Part shown: piece after piece, positions 44,929 through 54,809 of the stretch
Layout: every line of letters begins with the position of its first letter
Position numbering within the stretch: position 1 is the stretch's first letter
Program-made: the position numbers and the translations under genes
Source of the DNA: Rhodospirillales bacterium
Lineage (GTDB): Bacteria; Pseudomonadota; Alphaproteobacteria; Rhodospirillales; Casp-alpha2
Assembly: GCA_021775095.1 (NCBI GenBank)
Contig: JAJFII010000031.1
Span: 1 to 64,000, forward strand
Direction of reading: 5' to 3'
DNA length: 64,000 nt
Notes under the pieces: generated by a model
What the model was told of the DNA's origin: nothing
Databases searched by the model: none
What the model saw: only the letters and a program-made list of their open reading frames with translations

Positions 44929-45834
44929 ATGGAGTCATTGACAGATATCGCCGTGTTTGTACGGGTTGTTGATAGCGGCAGTTTCACGGCCGCTGCGGCG
45001 CGCCTGAATATCTCAAAATCGGTCGTCAGCAAGTATGTGTCACGCCTCGAAGACGCGTTGGGCGCACGTTTGCTCAATCGCACCACCCGGCGGCTGAGTC
45101 TGACCGAGGCGGGTCGGGTGTTTTACGAGCGCAGCCGCAAGGGTTTAGCCGACATTGAGGACGCCCGGGCGGAGGTCTTGCGGTTGCAGAGCGAGCCCAG
45201 GGGAACCTTGCGGATCAATGTGCCGATGTCCTTTGGCATTTTACATGTGGCACCGGCATTGCCTGAATTCTTTAAGCGGTATCCAAACGTGACGGTCGAT
45301 ATGAACCTGGATGATCGAAAAATCGATGTGATTGAGGAGGGCTTCGATGTGTCCGTTCGGATCTCGGATCTTCCAGACTCATCGTTGGTTGCCAAACGGA
45401 TAGCGCCGTGTCGCCATGTCATCGTGGCGGCACCTGCCTATCTTGCGCAGTACGGTACCCCGCGTACCCCAGACGATTTACGTAACCACAATATCTTCAC
45501 CTATCGTTATCAGGAATCCGCACTTAATTGGCACTTTCAGGCACCGGGGAACAAACAAATCTCAGTTGCGGTTTCCGGATCGCTGATGATGAATAGCAGT
45601 CTGGCCATCCGCGCGTCGTTGTTAGAGGGGATGGGGATCACTCGAACACCGACCTTTGTCGTCGGCAAGGACGTTCAGAACGGCCTCTTAACGCCACTCC
45701 TGCAAGACTACAAAATCCTGGAATCGACGATATTTCTGGTTTATCCGCAACGCCGCCATCTGTCTCCTAAGGTTCGGGTTTTCGTCGATTTCATGGTGCA
45801 ACGGATTTCTGAAACACCTTATTGGGAGGGATAG
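44929..45834 (+). CDS. LysR-family transcriptional regulator
   Basis: A 301-residue LysR regulator. The N-terminal winged helix is standard (VRVVDSGSFTAAAARLNIS; VVSKYVSRLEDALGARL; RTTRRLSLTEAG), then a periplasmic-binding-like effector domain (GTLRINVPMSFG; VIEEGFDVSVRI). It resembles the DsdC/AaeR-like LysRs in ending. It is divergent from the decayed RidA/VOC unit, so that unit may have been its target. Confidence 0.92.
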   Translation: MESLTDIAVFVRVVDSGSFTAAAARLNISKSVVSKYVSRLEDALGARLLNRTTRRLSLTEAGRVFYERSRKGLADIEDARAEVLRLQSEPRGTLRINVPMSFGILHVAPALPEFFKRYPNVTVDMNLDDRKIDVIEEGFDVSVRISDLPDSSLVAKRIAPCRHVIVAAPAYLAQYGTPRTPDDLRNHNIFTYRYQESALNWHFQAPGNKQISVAVSGSLMMNSSLAIRASLLEGMGITRTPTFVVGKDVQNGLLTPLLQDYKILESTIFLVYPQRRHLSPKVRVFVDFMVQRISETPYWEG

Positions 45835-46073
45835 ATAGCGGATATACGATAACTCCCGAATTTGCGCACCACCCGATCTTCGGGTAAACATCATAACTGC
45901 GAAAACCAGTTCACAACATTTAACATTATCGCCGTACTGTATTCATCTCCAGGAGATATACTATTCCTATAAAACCTATTTCTAGCGACCTATAGGGCCA
46001 GAGATATGGGTAATCCGTAAGCAATGGGTCGTTCGGCGCGGGGAAAATCTAGCGAAAGGTACAATCGGCAGGC

Positions 46074-47192
46074 ATGACCGAGAACAACTCAAATTTTGAC
46101 TATTTGCTGCGCCTGGCAGGCGAACGCTCTGCCAGCAGTCGAAGTGAGTTGGTATCCGTAATCAATGATCTTTTCGACGATAAAAGGGATGTCCTGAGTG
46201 ACCGTGAAAAAGACCTCATGTTCAATATTTTTGAACAACTTTTTCACGAAATCGAGGCGAGTATTCGCCAGGAACTGGCCGAAAAACTGGCGGATCGCAC
46301 CGATGTCCCTGAAACTTTAATTTCCTATTTGGTCAACGATGAAATTTCAATTGCATATCCGGTGCTGGCTCGATCCGAATTATTGCGCGACGCAGATCTC
46401 ATCAAGATTATTCGTGAACGGACCGAAGAATATCATCTCGCCATCTCCATTCGTCGGGAAGTCAGTGAAGAAGTATCTGAATCTCTTGTTGATACAGGAA
46501 GTGAAAACGTCATTATTAGTCTTCTCAATAACGAAAACGCAAAAATATCCACTTCAACCATGGAATATTTGGTTGAACAGTCGAAGCGTGTGGATACGTT
46601 TCACGACCCCCTTGTGCACCGCAAGGAATTGAGCCAAAAAATGGCGGAAAAAATGTATGCATGGGTATCTAAGGCGTTAAGAGACGATATCACATCAAAA
46701 TTCGATATCGCCGATGCCGTCGTGAACCAGGTTCTCGGGACGTCAATAACAGGACAATTGATGACACATGGTGCGGCGCAAGGAAAATCGATAAATCCGA
46801 CTGTTCAATTGATCGAACAGCTTAAAGCCAAGGGAATGGTCACCCCAAGGACTCTGATGGGGGCCCTTAACCAAAGCGAAATCCCCTTATTCTTAGGTTT
46901 GTTTGCCGAGATGACCCAGCTCGATTTGACTTTCATTAAGGACATTATTTTTGATGGCGAAGGTGAGGAAGTCGCCGTCGCTTGCAAAGCGATTGGTATC
47001 AGTGAAATGGAATTTCTAGTGCTTTTGAGAAAAACCCGTAAACGACTGGCACCAAAACGGGCCGAATTTTCACAGGACAAAATCAATAAGATGCAGGATT
47101 TTTATCGAACCATGGATACCGAGAACGCGATAAAGGCAATAAAAACCTGGCAATTGCACTTAAATAACTCTGTTGATGAGTTAAGGGATTAA
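46074..47192 (+). CDS. DUF2336-domain protein
   Basis: A 372-residue all-helical protein. Residues ~1-330 match the pattern of DUF2336 (LSDREKDLMFNIFEQL; PVLARSELLRDADLIKII; HLAISIRREVSEEVSE). It looks like HEAT-like repeats, without membrane segments. Members are common in Rhodospirillales and Rhizobiales and have no fixed function, though some sit with two-component genes. Here it precedes a PAS histidine kinase by 4 bp and is surely co-expressed. A signalling adaptor role is inference. Confidence 0.85.
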   Translation: MTENNSNFDYLLRLAGERSASSRSELVSVINDLFDDKRDVLSDREKDLMFNIFEQLFHEIEASIRQELAEKLADRTDVPETLISYLVNDEISIAYPVLARSELLRDADLIKIIRERTEEYHLAISIRREVSEEVSESLVDTGSENVIISLLNNENAKISTSTMEYLVEQSKRVDTFHDPLVHRKELSQKMAEKMYAWVSKALRDDITSKFDIADAVVNQVLGTSITGQLMTHGAAQGKSINPTVQLIEQLKAKGMVTPRTLMGALNQSEIPLFLGLFAEMTQLDLTFIKDIIFDGEGEEVAVACKAIGISEMEFLVLLRKTRKRLAPKRAEFSQDKINKMQDFYRTMDTENAIKAIKTWQLHLNNSVDELRD

Positions 47193-47196
47193 ACCC

Positions 47197-48375
47197 ATGT
47201 CTGACCCCATAACATCCCGCCAACCCAGAGACTGGCCGTCTATTATTGGCACCGACAAACAAAGGGCATCACGCGGATTAGCACGCCTGGAAGATATTAC
47301 GCGGATGATTTCTGAATGGGTTTGGGAGGCCGACCCGGAAGGACGGTTCACCTATGTATCGCAGCGGGTGAGTGAACAATTGGGATTTCTGCCCCTGCAA
47401 ATTGTTGGCAAGAAGTTTTCTGAACTGGGTGATTTTGTCAGCAAACACGGAGAGCCGACGGAGCCCGTTTGGAAAAATCCATTTCGTAAACGGCTGTTTA
47501 AGGCCAAGGACCAATCAGGTGCTGAAAGGCTTTTTCAAATAACCAGCGCGCCTTATTACAATCCCGATACGTGGGATTTTGAAGGCGCAACGGGGATTGC
47601 TGAAGATATTACGGAACGGGTGTTAAATGAGAAAAACCTTTGCAACGCCCTGGCAGCAGCTGAACAAGCGAGCCTGGCAAAATCCGAGTTTTTGGCGACC
47701 ATCAGTCACGAGTTACGCACCCCCCTGACGTCGATACGTGGGAGTGTCGGGTTGCTGCGGGGGTTCATGGCTAAGGATTTATCAGAGGAAGGTCTTTCAT
47801 TGCTTGAAATTTGCAGCAGAAATTCAGATGCCTTAATGATTTTGATCAACGATATTCTGGATTTTGAAAAAACTTTATCCGGTAAGATGACGCTGGAAAT
47901 GCGACCCTATGATGTCGTCAAAGTGAGCGAATATGTAATTGGTTTAAATGAGAGTTATGCAAAATCCCATGGGGTTCGGTTTGTTTTCGAACCAGGACCG
48001 GAGGAATATTGGGTGAACGTTGATGAGCATCGTTATGCACAAATATTACGCAACCTGTTGTCGAATGCTGCAAAGTTCTCTCACACCGGCGGCGCGGTCG
48101 ACATTTCCATAAGCAAGGACGACAGTCATGTTCGCATTGCCATACACGACAAGGGCGTCGGCATACCCGCTGCGGCGCAGGCAACGATTTTTGACCGATT
48201 TGTTCAAGCCGACTCGTCGGATTCTCGAAAACATATGGGATCCGGATTGGGATTGTCGATTAGCCGGGCTCTTGCCGAGGCCATGGACGGCACATTAAAT
48301 TTTGAATCCGAATTGGACAAAGGTTCAATCTTTTTCGTTGAATTCCCCATCATTGCAGCACCCGAAGCGGTTTAA
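47197..48375 (+). CDS. soluble PAS-domain sensor histidine kinase
   Basis: A 392-residue cytoplasmic kinase with no membrane segment. One PAS domain (~30-145: ISEWVWEADPEGRFTYVS; TGIAEDITERV), a HisKA dimerisation helix with His171 (ISHELRTPLTS), and a HATPase domain (LLSNAAKF; HDKGVGIP; GSGLGLSIS). It probably senses an internal signal through PAS and passes phosphate to an unlinked regulator. Operonic with the DUF2336 gene. Confidence 0.92.
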   Translation: MSDPITSRQPRDWPSIIGTDKQRASRGLARLEDITRMISEWVWEADPEGRFTYVSQRVSEQLGFLPLQIVGKKFSELGDFVSKHGEPTEPVWKNPFRKRLFKAKDQSGAERLFQITSAPYYNPDTWDFEGATGIAEDITERVLNEKNLCNALAAAEQASLAKSEFLATISHELRTPLTSIRGSVGLLRGFMAKDLSEEGLSLLEICSRNSDALMILINDILDFEKTLSGKMTLEMRPYDVVKVSEYVIGLNESYAKSHGVRFVFEPGPEEYWVNVDEHRYAQILRNLLSNAAKFSHTGGAVDISISKDDSHVRIAIHDKGVGIPAAAQATIFDRFVQADSSDSRKHMGSGLGLSISRALAEAMDGTLNFESELDKGSIFFVEFPIIAAPEAV

Positions 48376-48479
48376 CCAGGGTTGACGGCAGTTTATCGGG
48401 TCTGTCTCAGGACCTATGTGATTTTGTTTCCTGCCATACCCTCTCCCGATCCCGACAGTACCGCCATGCTGTTGGCCGC

Positions 48480-48986
48480 TTAAGCGGCTCCGGCGCGACG
48501 GGGTAATTTCCAGTTGGGTCGGACAAAATGGCAGGTATAACCGTTCGGAAGACGCTCCAGATAATCCTGGTGTTCTGGTTCGGCTTGCCAAAAATCACCC
48601 GCTGGTGATAGTTCTGTCACAACCTTGCCTGGCCAAAGACCTGACGCGTCCACATCGGCAATGGTCTCTATGGCCATCACCTTTTGCGATTTACTGGTAT
48701 AAAAAATTGCCGAACGGTAGCTGGCGCCCCTGTCGTTGCCCTGCCGGTCCACCGTGGACGGGTCATGAATTTGGAAAAAAAACTCCAAGAGGGCACGATA
48801 ATCTGTTTTCGAAGGGTCAAACAGGATCTCGATCGCTTCTGCATGGGTGCCGTGGTTTTGATAGGTCGCATTTGCAACATCGCCACCGGTATAACCGACA
48901 CTTGTGGACAAGACACCCGGCTGCTTTCGGATGAGATCCTGCATCCCCCAAAAACACCCGCCAGCAAAAACAGCGCGTTCAGCCAT
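48480..48986 (-). CDS. msrA: peptide-methionine (S)-S-oxide reductase
   Basis: A 168-residue MsrA with catalytic Cys11 in [10 protein letters not shown]. The [12 protein letters not shown] and YRSAIFY motifs are also seen. It repairs the S epimer of methionine sulfoxide in oxidised proteins, with thioredoxin. No signal peptide is visible, so it is cytoplasmic. It starts 2 bp after msrB ends, forming an msrB-msrA operon. Confidence 0.95.
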   Translation of the reverse strand: MAERAVFAGGCFWGMQDLIRKQPGVLSTSVGYTGGDVANATYQNHGTHAEAIEILFDPSKTDYRALLEFFFQIHDPSTVDRQGNDRGASYRSAIFYTSKSQKVMAIETIADVDASGLWPGKVVTELSPAGDFWQAEPEHQDYLERLPNGYTCHFVRPNWKLPRRAGAA

Positions 48987-48988
48987 GA

Positions 48989-49435
48989 TCAGATCTCCTC
49001 GACTTGGTTGATGAAGTCGCCATAACCCTGTGCGTCCATGTCATCACGAGGTATGAACTTTAAGGCGGCGGAATTGATACAATAGCGCAGGCCACCCCGG
49101 TCCGGTGGGCCGTCAGGAAACACGTGCCCGAGATGACTGTCGCCATGGGCTGAGCGAACCTCGGTACGGATCATCGCATGTGTTTTGTCGGACACCTCCT
49201 TGACATGGGCAGGTTCGACAGGTTTGGTGAAACTCGGCCAACCGCATCCCGATTCAAATTTATCAGAGGACACGAATAGGGGTTCTCCTGAGACAATGTC
49301 CACGTAGAGTCCCGGCTGTTTGTTGTCGAGATACGCTCCCGTACCGGGCGCTTCAGTGCCGCTTTCCTGAGTAATTCGGAATTGTTCGGGCGACAGACGA
49401 GAAATGGCCTCGTCGGTCTTGCTGTATTTCGACAT
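48989..49435 (-). CDS. msrB: peptide-methionine (R)-S-oxide reductase
   Basis: A 148-residue MsrB with catalytic Cys119 ([10 protein letters not shown]), GCGWPSF and HLGHVF. The two CxxC zinc motifs are absent ([11 protein letters not shown] in place of the usual Cys pair), so this is the zinc-free type. It repairs the R epimer of methionine sulfoxide. First gene of the msrB-msrA operon. Confidence 0.95.
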   Translation of the reverse strand: MSKYSKTDEAISRLSPEQFRITQESGTEAPGTGAYLDNKQPGLYVDIVSGEPLFVSSDKFESGCGWPSFTKPVEPAHVKEVSDKTHAMIRTEVRSAHGDSHLGHVFPDGPPDRGGLRYCINSAALKFIPRDDMDAQGYGDFINQVEEI

Positions 49436-49805
49436 TACACGTCTCCACCGGGGTTATGACTGCAAATAGCTAGGCTGGTCCCTTCGATTTGTCAAACATC
49501 CTGCAGTTCAAATGTCGGTGAGTGCTTTAAGCCGCGTTGAAAAAGCAGCAGCAATTTAACGAAGGAATTCGGCGTTCAAGCCAAATGTCGAGACCGGTTG
49601 CCTCAGGGTCAGGTAGATAGCATCGGGATTTTCTATAACTCAAAAGGAATACATGGTAACAACGCAAGGACCTTGGCGATAGATGTTCTAAGCCGAAAAT
49701 AATCAATGTGCCCGGTGGATATAAAACGGAGAGTTATTCACTAAAAAAGGATATGTTTTTAAGATCCCCATACAAACTAAACCTATTACCCTCTGCAGTT
49801 TAAAT
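49436..49805. other. non-coding region between divergent msrB and glycosyltransferase genes
   Basis: 370 bp that must include both promoters. AT-rich around 49700-49800. No coding, RNA or repeat feature identified. Confidence 0.3.
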
Positions 49806-52088
49806 TTGCGTGCCGCGGGCAAACCAACCTTTGATCGGAGACCTTCCATAAGTACGGATCATCACCTTACACTTTCGCAGGTCCTCAACACGGCCGTGCA
49901 ATTGCACCAAACAGGTAAACATGCCGATGCAAAATCCCTGTACGAGAAAATTCTTCAGAAGGATCCGAAACAAACAAATGCCCTGCATTTACTCGGTTTG
50001 CTTTGCCATCAAATGGGGGATCACGACAAGGCCATTGAACAGATTTCCATGGCCTTGGAAATAAACCCGGATTTTGTTGAGGCTCGAGGAAATCTCGGTG
50101 TCGTCTTCAAGGCGTTGGATCGGCTCGACGAAGCCATCGAACAGTTTCAAAAAGCGATAACATTACGACCCGATTTTGCGGCTTACCATTACAATTTGGG
50201 GTCGGCGTTTTTGGCTGGAAAAAACTTTGTAAAAGCTATTGATAGTTACACGGTGACCCTGAAAATTGATCCCGACAACGCCGAATGCCATTGTAATCTA
50301 GGCCTTGCCTATGCGTCGAGCGGCCATTTGGACCTTGCCGAAACCTGCCAAAAAAATGCCTTACGTATTAAACCAGAATTTTCCATTGCCCACAGCAATT
50401 TAGGGATCGTACAGCACGACTTAGGAAAATATGAAGACGCCGCGGATAGTTACCAAAAAGCCATTTCCCTGGACCCCAAAAATCCAGTACTGCATTTTAA
50501 TTTGGCAGTGACGCAGCAAGCGTTGGGGACTTTTGATGACGCCGTCGCCAGTTATGAAAACGCCTTATATCTGGACCCGCAGTTCGCCGATGTGCATTTT
50601 GATTTGTCTTTGCTGTATCGCAACCAAGGCGACACCAACCGGGCCAGTGACGAAATTCAAAAAGCCCTTGATCTGAAACCACATATGGCGGGTTGGAAAA
50701 TCAGAAAAGCGATGCTTTTACCGATCATTCAAACTTCCGTCGATGATTTTGAACACCGCCGGAAAATTCTTTTGGAGGCGGTCCATACCCTAAAATCCGA
50801 TGCCCCTCCCGTCGCGGATCCATTAATGGAAATCGGGATTACCAGTTTTTATCTCGCCTACCACAATCGAAATAACCGACCGATCGCCGAAGCAATTGCG
50901 GCCATGAGTGTGGCGGTCTGTCCCCGTTTGCTTTACACGGCACCGCATTGCCTGACTATGGATCGGCCAGAAAAACAACAATTGAAGTTGGGTATTTTAT
51001 CTACCAATCTACAAAGCCATACCATCGGCCATTTGATGAAAGGCCTGATCCGACAATTTTCACGCAAAATTCTGGAAGTGGTGGTTTTGCGGCCCCGGAC
51101 ACCCGGGGACGCCGTTTCCGAGACCATTGATCAGTGCGCCGACCGCAGTGTGATACTTTCAGGGAAACTGCAGCCGGATCGCCGACAGATCTCCGAAGAA
51201 CAATTTGATATTCTGTTTTACCCGGATATCGGAATGTCTCCCTACACCTACTATATGGCATTCTCCCGTCTGGCCCCCGTGCAAGTGGTTTCCTGGGGGC
51301 ATCCAGATACCACGGGTATTGCCAATATTGATTATTTTTTGTCCTCCCGATTTATTGAAGGTGACGGTGCGTCAGAACATTATACGGAGCAATTAATTAG
51401 ATTGCAGCATCTGCCGACCTACTATTTGCGGCCCGACCCACCAAACGGTTCCTTTGATCGCACAAAATTTGGTTTAAGTGGGACACACAGATTGTATGTC
51501 TGCGCCCAGGCACTATTTAAGCTTCATCCGGACTTTGATGAAATATTGGGTTCTCTGCTGGCGCGGGATGAAGGCGGACATCTGATCTTGATAAATCATA
51601 AAAATCAGGACCCCTTAAAAAATCTTTTGCTGGAGCGGTTTGCGCGTACGATCCCCCATGCGATTGGGCGTATATTTTTTGTACCGCAATTGAGCCATTC
51701 CGATTATTTGGGTTTATGTGTGCAAGCAGATGCATTGTTGGACACAACAACCTTTTCCGGCGGACACTCCTCGCAGGAAGCCTTTGCTATGGGTGTCCCC
51801 ATTGTAACCATGGCGAGCGAATTTATGAGAGGTCGTGTAACCGCAGGCTGTTATCATCAAATGGGTCTCGATACACTAATCGCAAAGGACCCGGATGAAT
51901 TTGTTGAACTTGCACTGAAGCTTGCCCAGGACCCCGCGTTCAAAGCAAAAATGCAACAGGACATCGTGGCAAATGCCGATAAATTGTTCCAGCGTCAGGA
52001 AGTCGTACACGAGATGGAAGAATTTTTTAAATGGGCCTACGACGCCTGGCGGCGCAATGAACAACCAGATCCACACCTGTATGGATAA
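49806..52088 (+). CDS. TPR-containing GT41 glycosyltransferase (SPINDLY/O-GlcNAc transferase-like)
   Basis: A 760-residue protein, start TTG at 49806 uncertain (no good ribosome site). About eight TPRs occupy residues ~20-310 (ALHLLGLLCHQMGDHDKAIEQ; NLGVVFKALDRLDEAI; NLGLAYASSGHLDLAE). The C-terminal half is a GT41-like catalytic region (LGILSTNLQSHTIGHL; PVQVVSWGHPDTTGI; FSGGHSSQEAFAMGVPIVT). In bacteria such proteins glycosylate proteins, including flagellin, on Ser/Thr. It is isolated, so its target is unknown. Probably cytoplasmic. Confidence 0.85.
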   Translation: MRAAGKPTFDRRPSISTDHHLTLSQVLNTAVQLHQTGKHADAKSLYEKILQKDPKQTNALHLLGLLCHQMGDHDKAIEQISMALEINPDFVEARGNLGVVFKALDRLDEAIEQFQKAITLRPDFAAYHYNLGSAFLAGKNFVKAIDSYTVTLKIDPDNAECHCNLGLAYASSGHLDLAETCQKNALRIKPEFSIAHSNLGIVQHDLGKYEDAADSYQKAISLDPKNPVLHFNLAVTQQALGTFDDAVASYENALYLDPQFADVHFDLSLLYRNQGDTNRASDEIQKALDLKPHMAGWKIRKAMLLPIIQTSVDDFEHRRKILLEAVHTLKSDAPPVADPLMEIGITSFYLAYHNRNNRPIAEAIAAMSVAVCPRLLYTAPHCLTMDRPEKQQLKLGILSTNLQSHTIGHLMKGLIRQFSRKILEVVVLRPRTPGDAVSETIDQCADRSVILSGKLQPDRRQISEEQFDILFYPDIGMSPYTYYMAFSRLAPVQVVSWGHPDTTGIANIDYFLSSRFIEGDGASEHYTEQLIRLQHLPTYYLRPDPPNGSFDRTKFGLSGTHRLYVCAQALFKLHPDFDEILGSLLARDEGGHLILINHKNQDPLKNLLLERFARTIPHAIGRIFFVPQLSHSDYLGLCVQADALLDTTTFSGGHSSQEAFAMGVPIVTMASEFMRGRVTAGCYHQMGLDTLIAKDPDEFVELALKLAQDPAFKAKMQQDIVANADKLFQRQEVVHEMEEFFKWAYDAWRRNEQPDPHLYG

Positions 52089-52089
52089 A

Positions 52090-53046
52090 TCAAGCGGTGC
52101 CGAGTGAATTCGACCTTTGGTGGGTATAGGAGATTGCGATTTTCACGGCGACACGGACATTGTTTTTGATCAAGGCCAGATTGGCTTTTATGGTTCGCCC
52201 ACTGCTCAGGTTGGCCATTTGATCCAGCAAATACGGGGTTATGTCTTTTCCCTGAATGCCGCCGGCGCTGGCGGCCTGTAAGGCTTTTTCGATCCAGCCG
52301 TCAATCTCACCTGGGGTCAGGGCGTCGGCCTCGGGAATCGGGTTCACAATCAGTTCGCCACCGGCTAAATCGAGGGTATCGCGGGTTCTAAGAATAGCTG
52401 CGGCCTGCGCCGCATCAGCCAGTTCCTGATCGACCTTTAGGCCGCAATTGCGGGAATAAAAGGCCGGCAGATCACTGGTTCCATACCCCAGTACGGGCAC
52501 GCCGTGGGTTTCCAGGACTTCCATGGTGCGGGGAATGTCGAGTATGGCCTTGGGTCCGGCGCAGACAACGCACACGCGGGTTTGTGCCAGTTCAAGCAAA
52601 TCGGCGGAAATGTCCATGGAACTTTCCGCGCCTCGGTGAACGCCGCCGATGCCACCCGTCGCAAACACGCGGATACCGGCCAACTGGGCGCAGATCATGG
52701 TCGCGGCGACAGTTGTTGAACCGTTTTTACCAAGGGCGATGGCCGTTGCCAAATCGCGGCGGCTGATTTTTTCGACAGGGTTGTCGTTGCCCTGGACGCG
52801 TTCTGCGAAATTGGAAATTTCCACGTCAGACATGCCAACTTTGATCCGGCCCTTGCTGATGCCAATGGTTGCCGGGGTTGCGCCGTCATCGCGGACAATC
52901 TGTTCAAGTTGGCGGGCCAATTCGAGATTTGTTGGCGACGGCAGGCCGTGGGAAATGATCGTCGATTCCAGGGCGACGACGGGGCTGCCAATCTGCATCG
53001 CGTTGTTCACATCTGGGCTGAGATCGAGAAATCGGTTCAATGCCAT
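52090..53046 (-). CDS. psuG: pseudouridine-5'-phosphate glycosidase
   Basis: A 318-residue PsuG/YeiN. Signature runs ALESTIISHGLPSP (near 24-37), TVAATMICAQLAGI, FATGGIGGVHRGAE and VVCAGPKAILDI are present. It splits pseudouridine 5'-phosphate into uracil and ribose 5-phosphate, salvaging modified RNA nucleosides. AGGAGG precedes the ATG. It lies 9 bp after the kinase gene on the same strand. Confidence 0.94.
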   Translation of the reverse strand: MALNRFLDLSPDVNNAMQIGSPVVALESTIISHGLPSPTNLELARQLEQIVRDDGATPATIGISKGRIKVGMSDVEISNFAERVQGNDNPVEKISRRDLATAIALGKNGSTTVAATMICAQLAGIRVFATGGIGGVHRGAESSMDISADLLELAQTRVCVVCAGPKAILDIPRTMEVLETHGVPVLGYGTSDLPAFYSRNCGLKVDQELADAAQAAAILRTRDTLDLAGGELIVNPIPEADALTPGEIDGWIEKALQAASAGGIQGKDITPYLLDQMANLSSGRTIKANLALIKNNVRVAVKIAISYTHQRSNSLGTA

Positions 53047-53055
53047 AATTGCCTC

Positions 53056-53997
53056 CTAAAGGGTTGTGGGCGGCACGATTTGCGCTACGCGTTGGCGCAA
53101 GGTTTCCGCAGCCATGCTGTTAACGGGCTGCGGCAGTTCAGCCGACAAACTGGCCAAAGCTAATCCCTGGCACAAAGCCTGATCCGGGGTATCGCCGGTA
53201 AGGGAGGCAGCAATAAATCCCGCATAAAACGCATCGCCGGCACCGTTTACGTCATGGACGCAAGTCGGCGGCGGTGTCCAGTGACGACAGTACCCTGCAG
53301 AGGCCATGACCACTCCGGCCGGACCCAGAGTGATAATCACCAGCCCGGGCCCCTGGCGTTTTAAAAGGCGCGCGGCGGCAGCGGCGTCGCCTGGAGTGTT
53401 TATTTGGGTATTGGTGAGAACAGCGGCTTCGCGCCGATTGCCAACGAAGATATCGACCGCGCCCAGGTTGTCCTTCCACCGCAACGCTTTGCTGGGCGAA
53501 ACCGGGGCCGCGCAAAGGGTGTGATCCCGTTTTCGTTTCCCCAGGTGGTTTAAGGTAATCGCGGGGAGATTGGCGTCGGCCAGCCACCAGTTCGAGGCGG
53601 GGGTGTGTTGCAGAAGTTCGTCCAGATGGGAAAGATCAAAGGCACCGTAGATCTCCATATCCGCCAATCCCAGCGCCAATTCTCCCCCCTCATCGAGAAC
53701 GGCTGTGTATCCGGCGGTCGCGAAATCCAAACGCCGTCGGGTGAAGGTGCTGTCAACGCCCCGTTGCTTTAAATCGGCCAATAATCTGTCGCCGTCGCTG
53801 TCCTCACCGAGTAACGACGCCACGCCAACAGTGACACCAAAATTTGCCAGGTTGCGGGCAATGTTATTGGCGACACCACCGGGCGCTGTTTGTGTACGCA
53901 CTGGATTTGACGCGCCCAACTGGAACCGGTCAACGCAGCGGGCGATCCGATCCATATGCAAACCACCATAACAGAGTACGGAATTCTGAGTATCCAT
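53056..53997 (-). CDS. psuK: PfkB-family kinase, probable pseudouridine kinase
   Basis: A 313-residue ribokinase-family protein if ATG 53997 is used; an upstream extension to 54072 is possible. N-terminal CYGGLHMDRIARC, GGVANNIARNLANFG (substrate-binding glycine pair) and C-terminal NGAGDAFYAGF (catalytic Asp) are typical of PfkB. Coupling with psuG indicates phosphorylation of pseudouridine to the 5'-phosphate. A mild alternative is another nucleoside or sugar kinase. Confidence 0.85.
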   Translation of the reverse strand: MDTQNSVLCYGGLHMDRIARCVDRFQLGASNPVRTQTAPGGVANNIARNLANFGVTVGVASLLGEDSDGDRLLADLKQRGVDSTFTRRRLDFATAGYTAVLDEGGELALGLADMEIYGAFDLSHLDELLQHTPASNWWLADANLPAITLNHLGKRKRDHTLCAAPVSPSKALRWKDNLGAVDIFVGNRREAAVLTNTQINTPGDAAAAARLLKRQGPGLVIITLGPAGVVMASAGYCRHWTPPPTCVHDVNGAGDAFYAGFIAASLTGDTPDQALCQGLALASLSAELPQPVNSMAAETLRQRVAQIVPPTTL

Positions 53998-54085
53998 GGC
54001 GCATCGAATCCGTAGTTTTTGGACGAAGTGTGAAACATCGTTCTTAGCGACGCCCCGAGGATGGGTCAACACTTCGTCGGCCCAT

Positions 54086-54738
54086 TCAGGCTGTGCCAGG
54101 AATTACAAAAAAAGCGCCTGCGGCTGGCTGAATTGAGTGATAAAAGAAATTGCGTTGATCGGATTTTGCAAAAAGAGAATTCAACTGAGGACCATCAAAA
54201 CATAGGCACAGGCCAAAAAATGCCAATAAATCCCAATCCAGCGCCTGATAAAACCGGTCCACCGTCGATTTACAACGGACCGGCATGATCACCGCAAAGG
54301 CCAGGGCGACGTAACTCATTCCCGGGTCTTTAATAAAAGGGTTGGCGGATACGCTGGCCTTGATAAAAAACGCGACGAAGCTGATTCCGCCGACAGTGGT
54401 CGACACCCCTTCAATCATCAAAAACCCTAGCTATTGATCCGGAGCTTGCCCACGGAAACAGCATTTAAGATTCCGACAAGGATCATAGCTGTTAGGTTGT
54501 TGCGAACGGCCGAAAACACGACCGTCATAACTCTGTAATAAAGAAGCAAACGCAAGCGGTCGCCGCCGGATGCCTTGGTCAGCTTAATCGCGATCCATGT
54601 GAATAATCGACATTTAGATGTCACATCAACAAATAACGATGAACCCAAAATAGTAGCGATCACTTGCCAGTCGACGCCAGGTCTGTAGACGGGCAGAGTG
54701 ACCGCATGGCGCGAAATTTGAACTGTTTCTGGACGCAC
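54086..54738 (-). pseudogene. decayed ion-permease gene (SLC13/ArsB-NhaD type)
   Basis: Two frames on the minus strand join in the same phase through a TAG at 54427-54429. The first has WQVIATILGSSLFVDVTSK, FTWIAIKLTKASGGD and VMTVVFSAVRNNLTAMIL. The second has IEGVSTTVGGISFVAFFI and WDLLAFFGL. These follow the order of conserved segments in the ArsB/NhaD/DUF-type ion transporter superfamily (TAMI, IEG..TNVGG, DW..L.FF). Parts of the family are missing by deletion, and the 5' end is not identifiable. Once a membrane transporter, now nonfunctional. Confidence 0.6.
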
Positions 54739-54809
54739 CCGTCCGCACGCCGCCGCAATCTTTTTTGCCGGAACCGCCTCTGAGCAGGTTCATAGCGAAG
54801 GCACCATAC

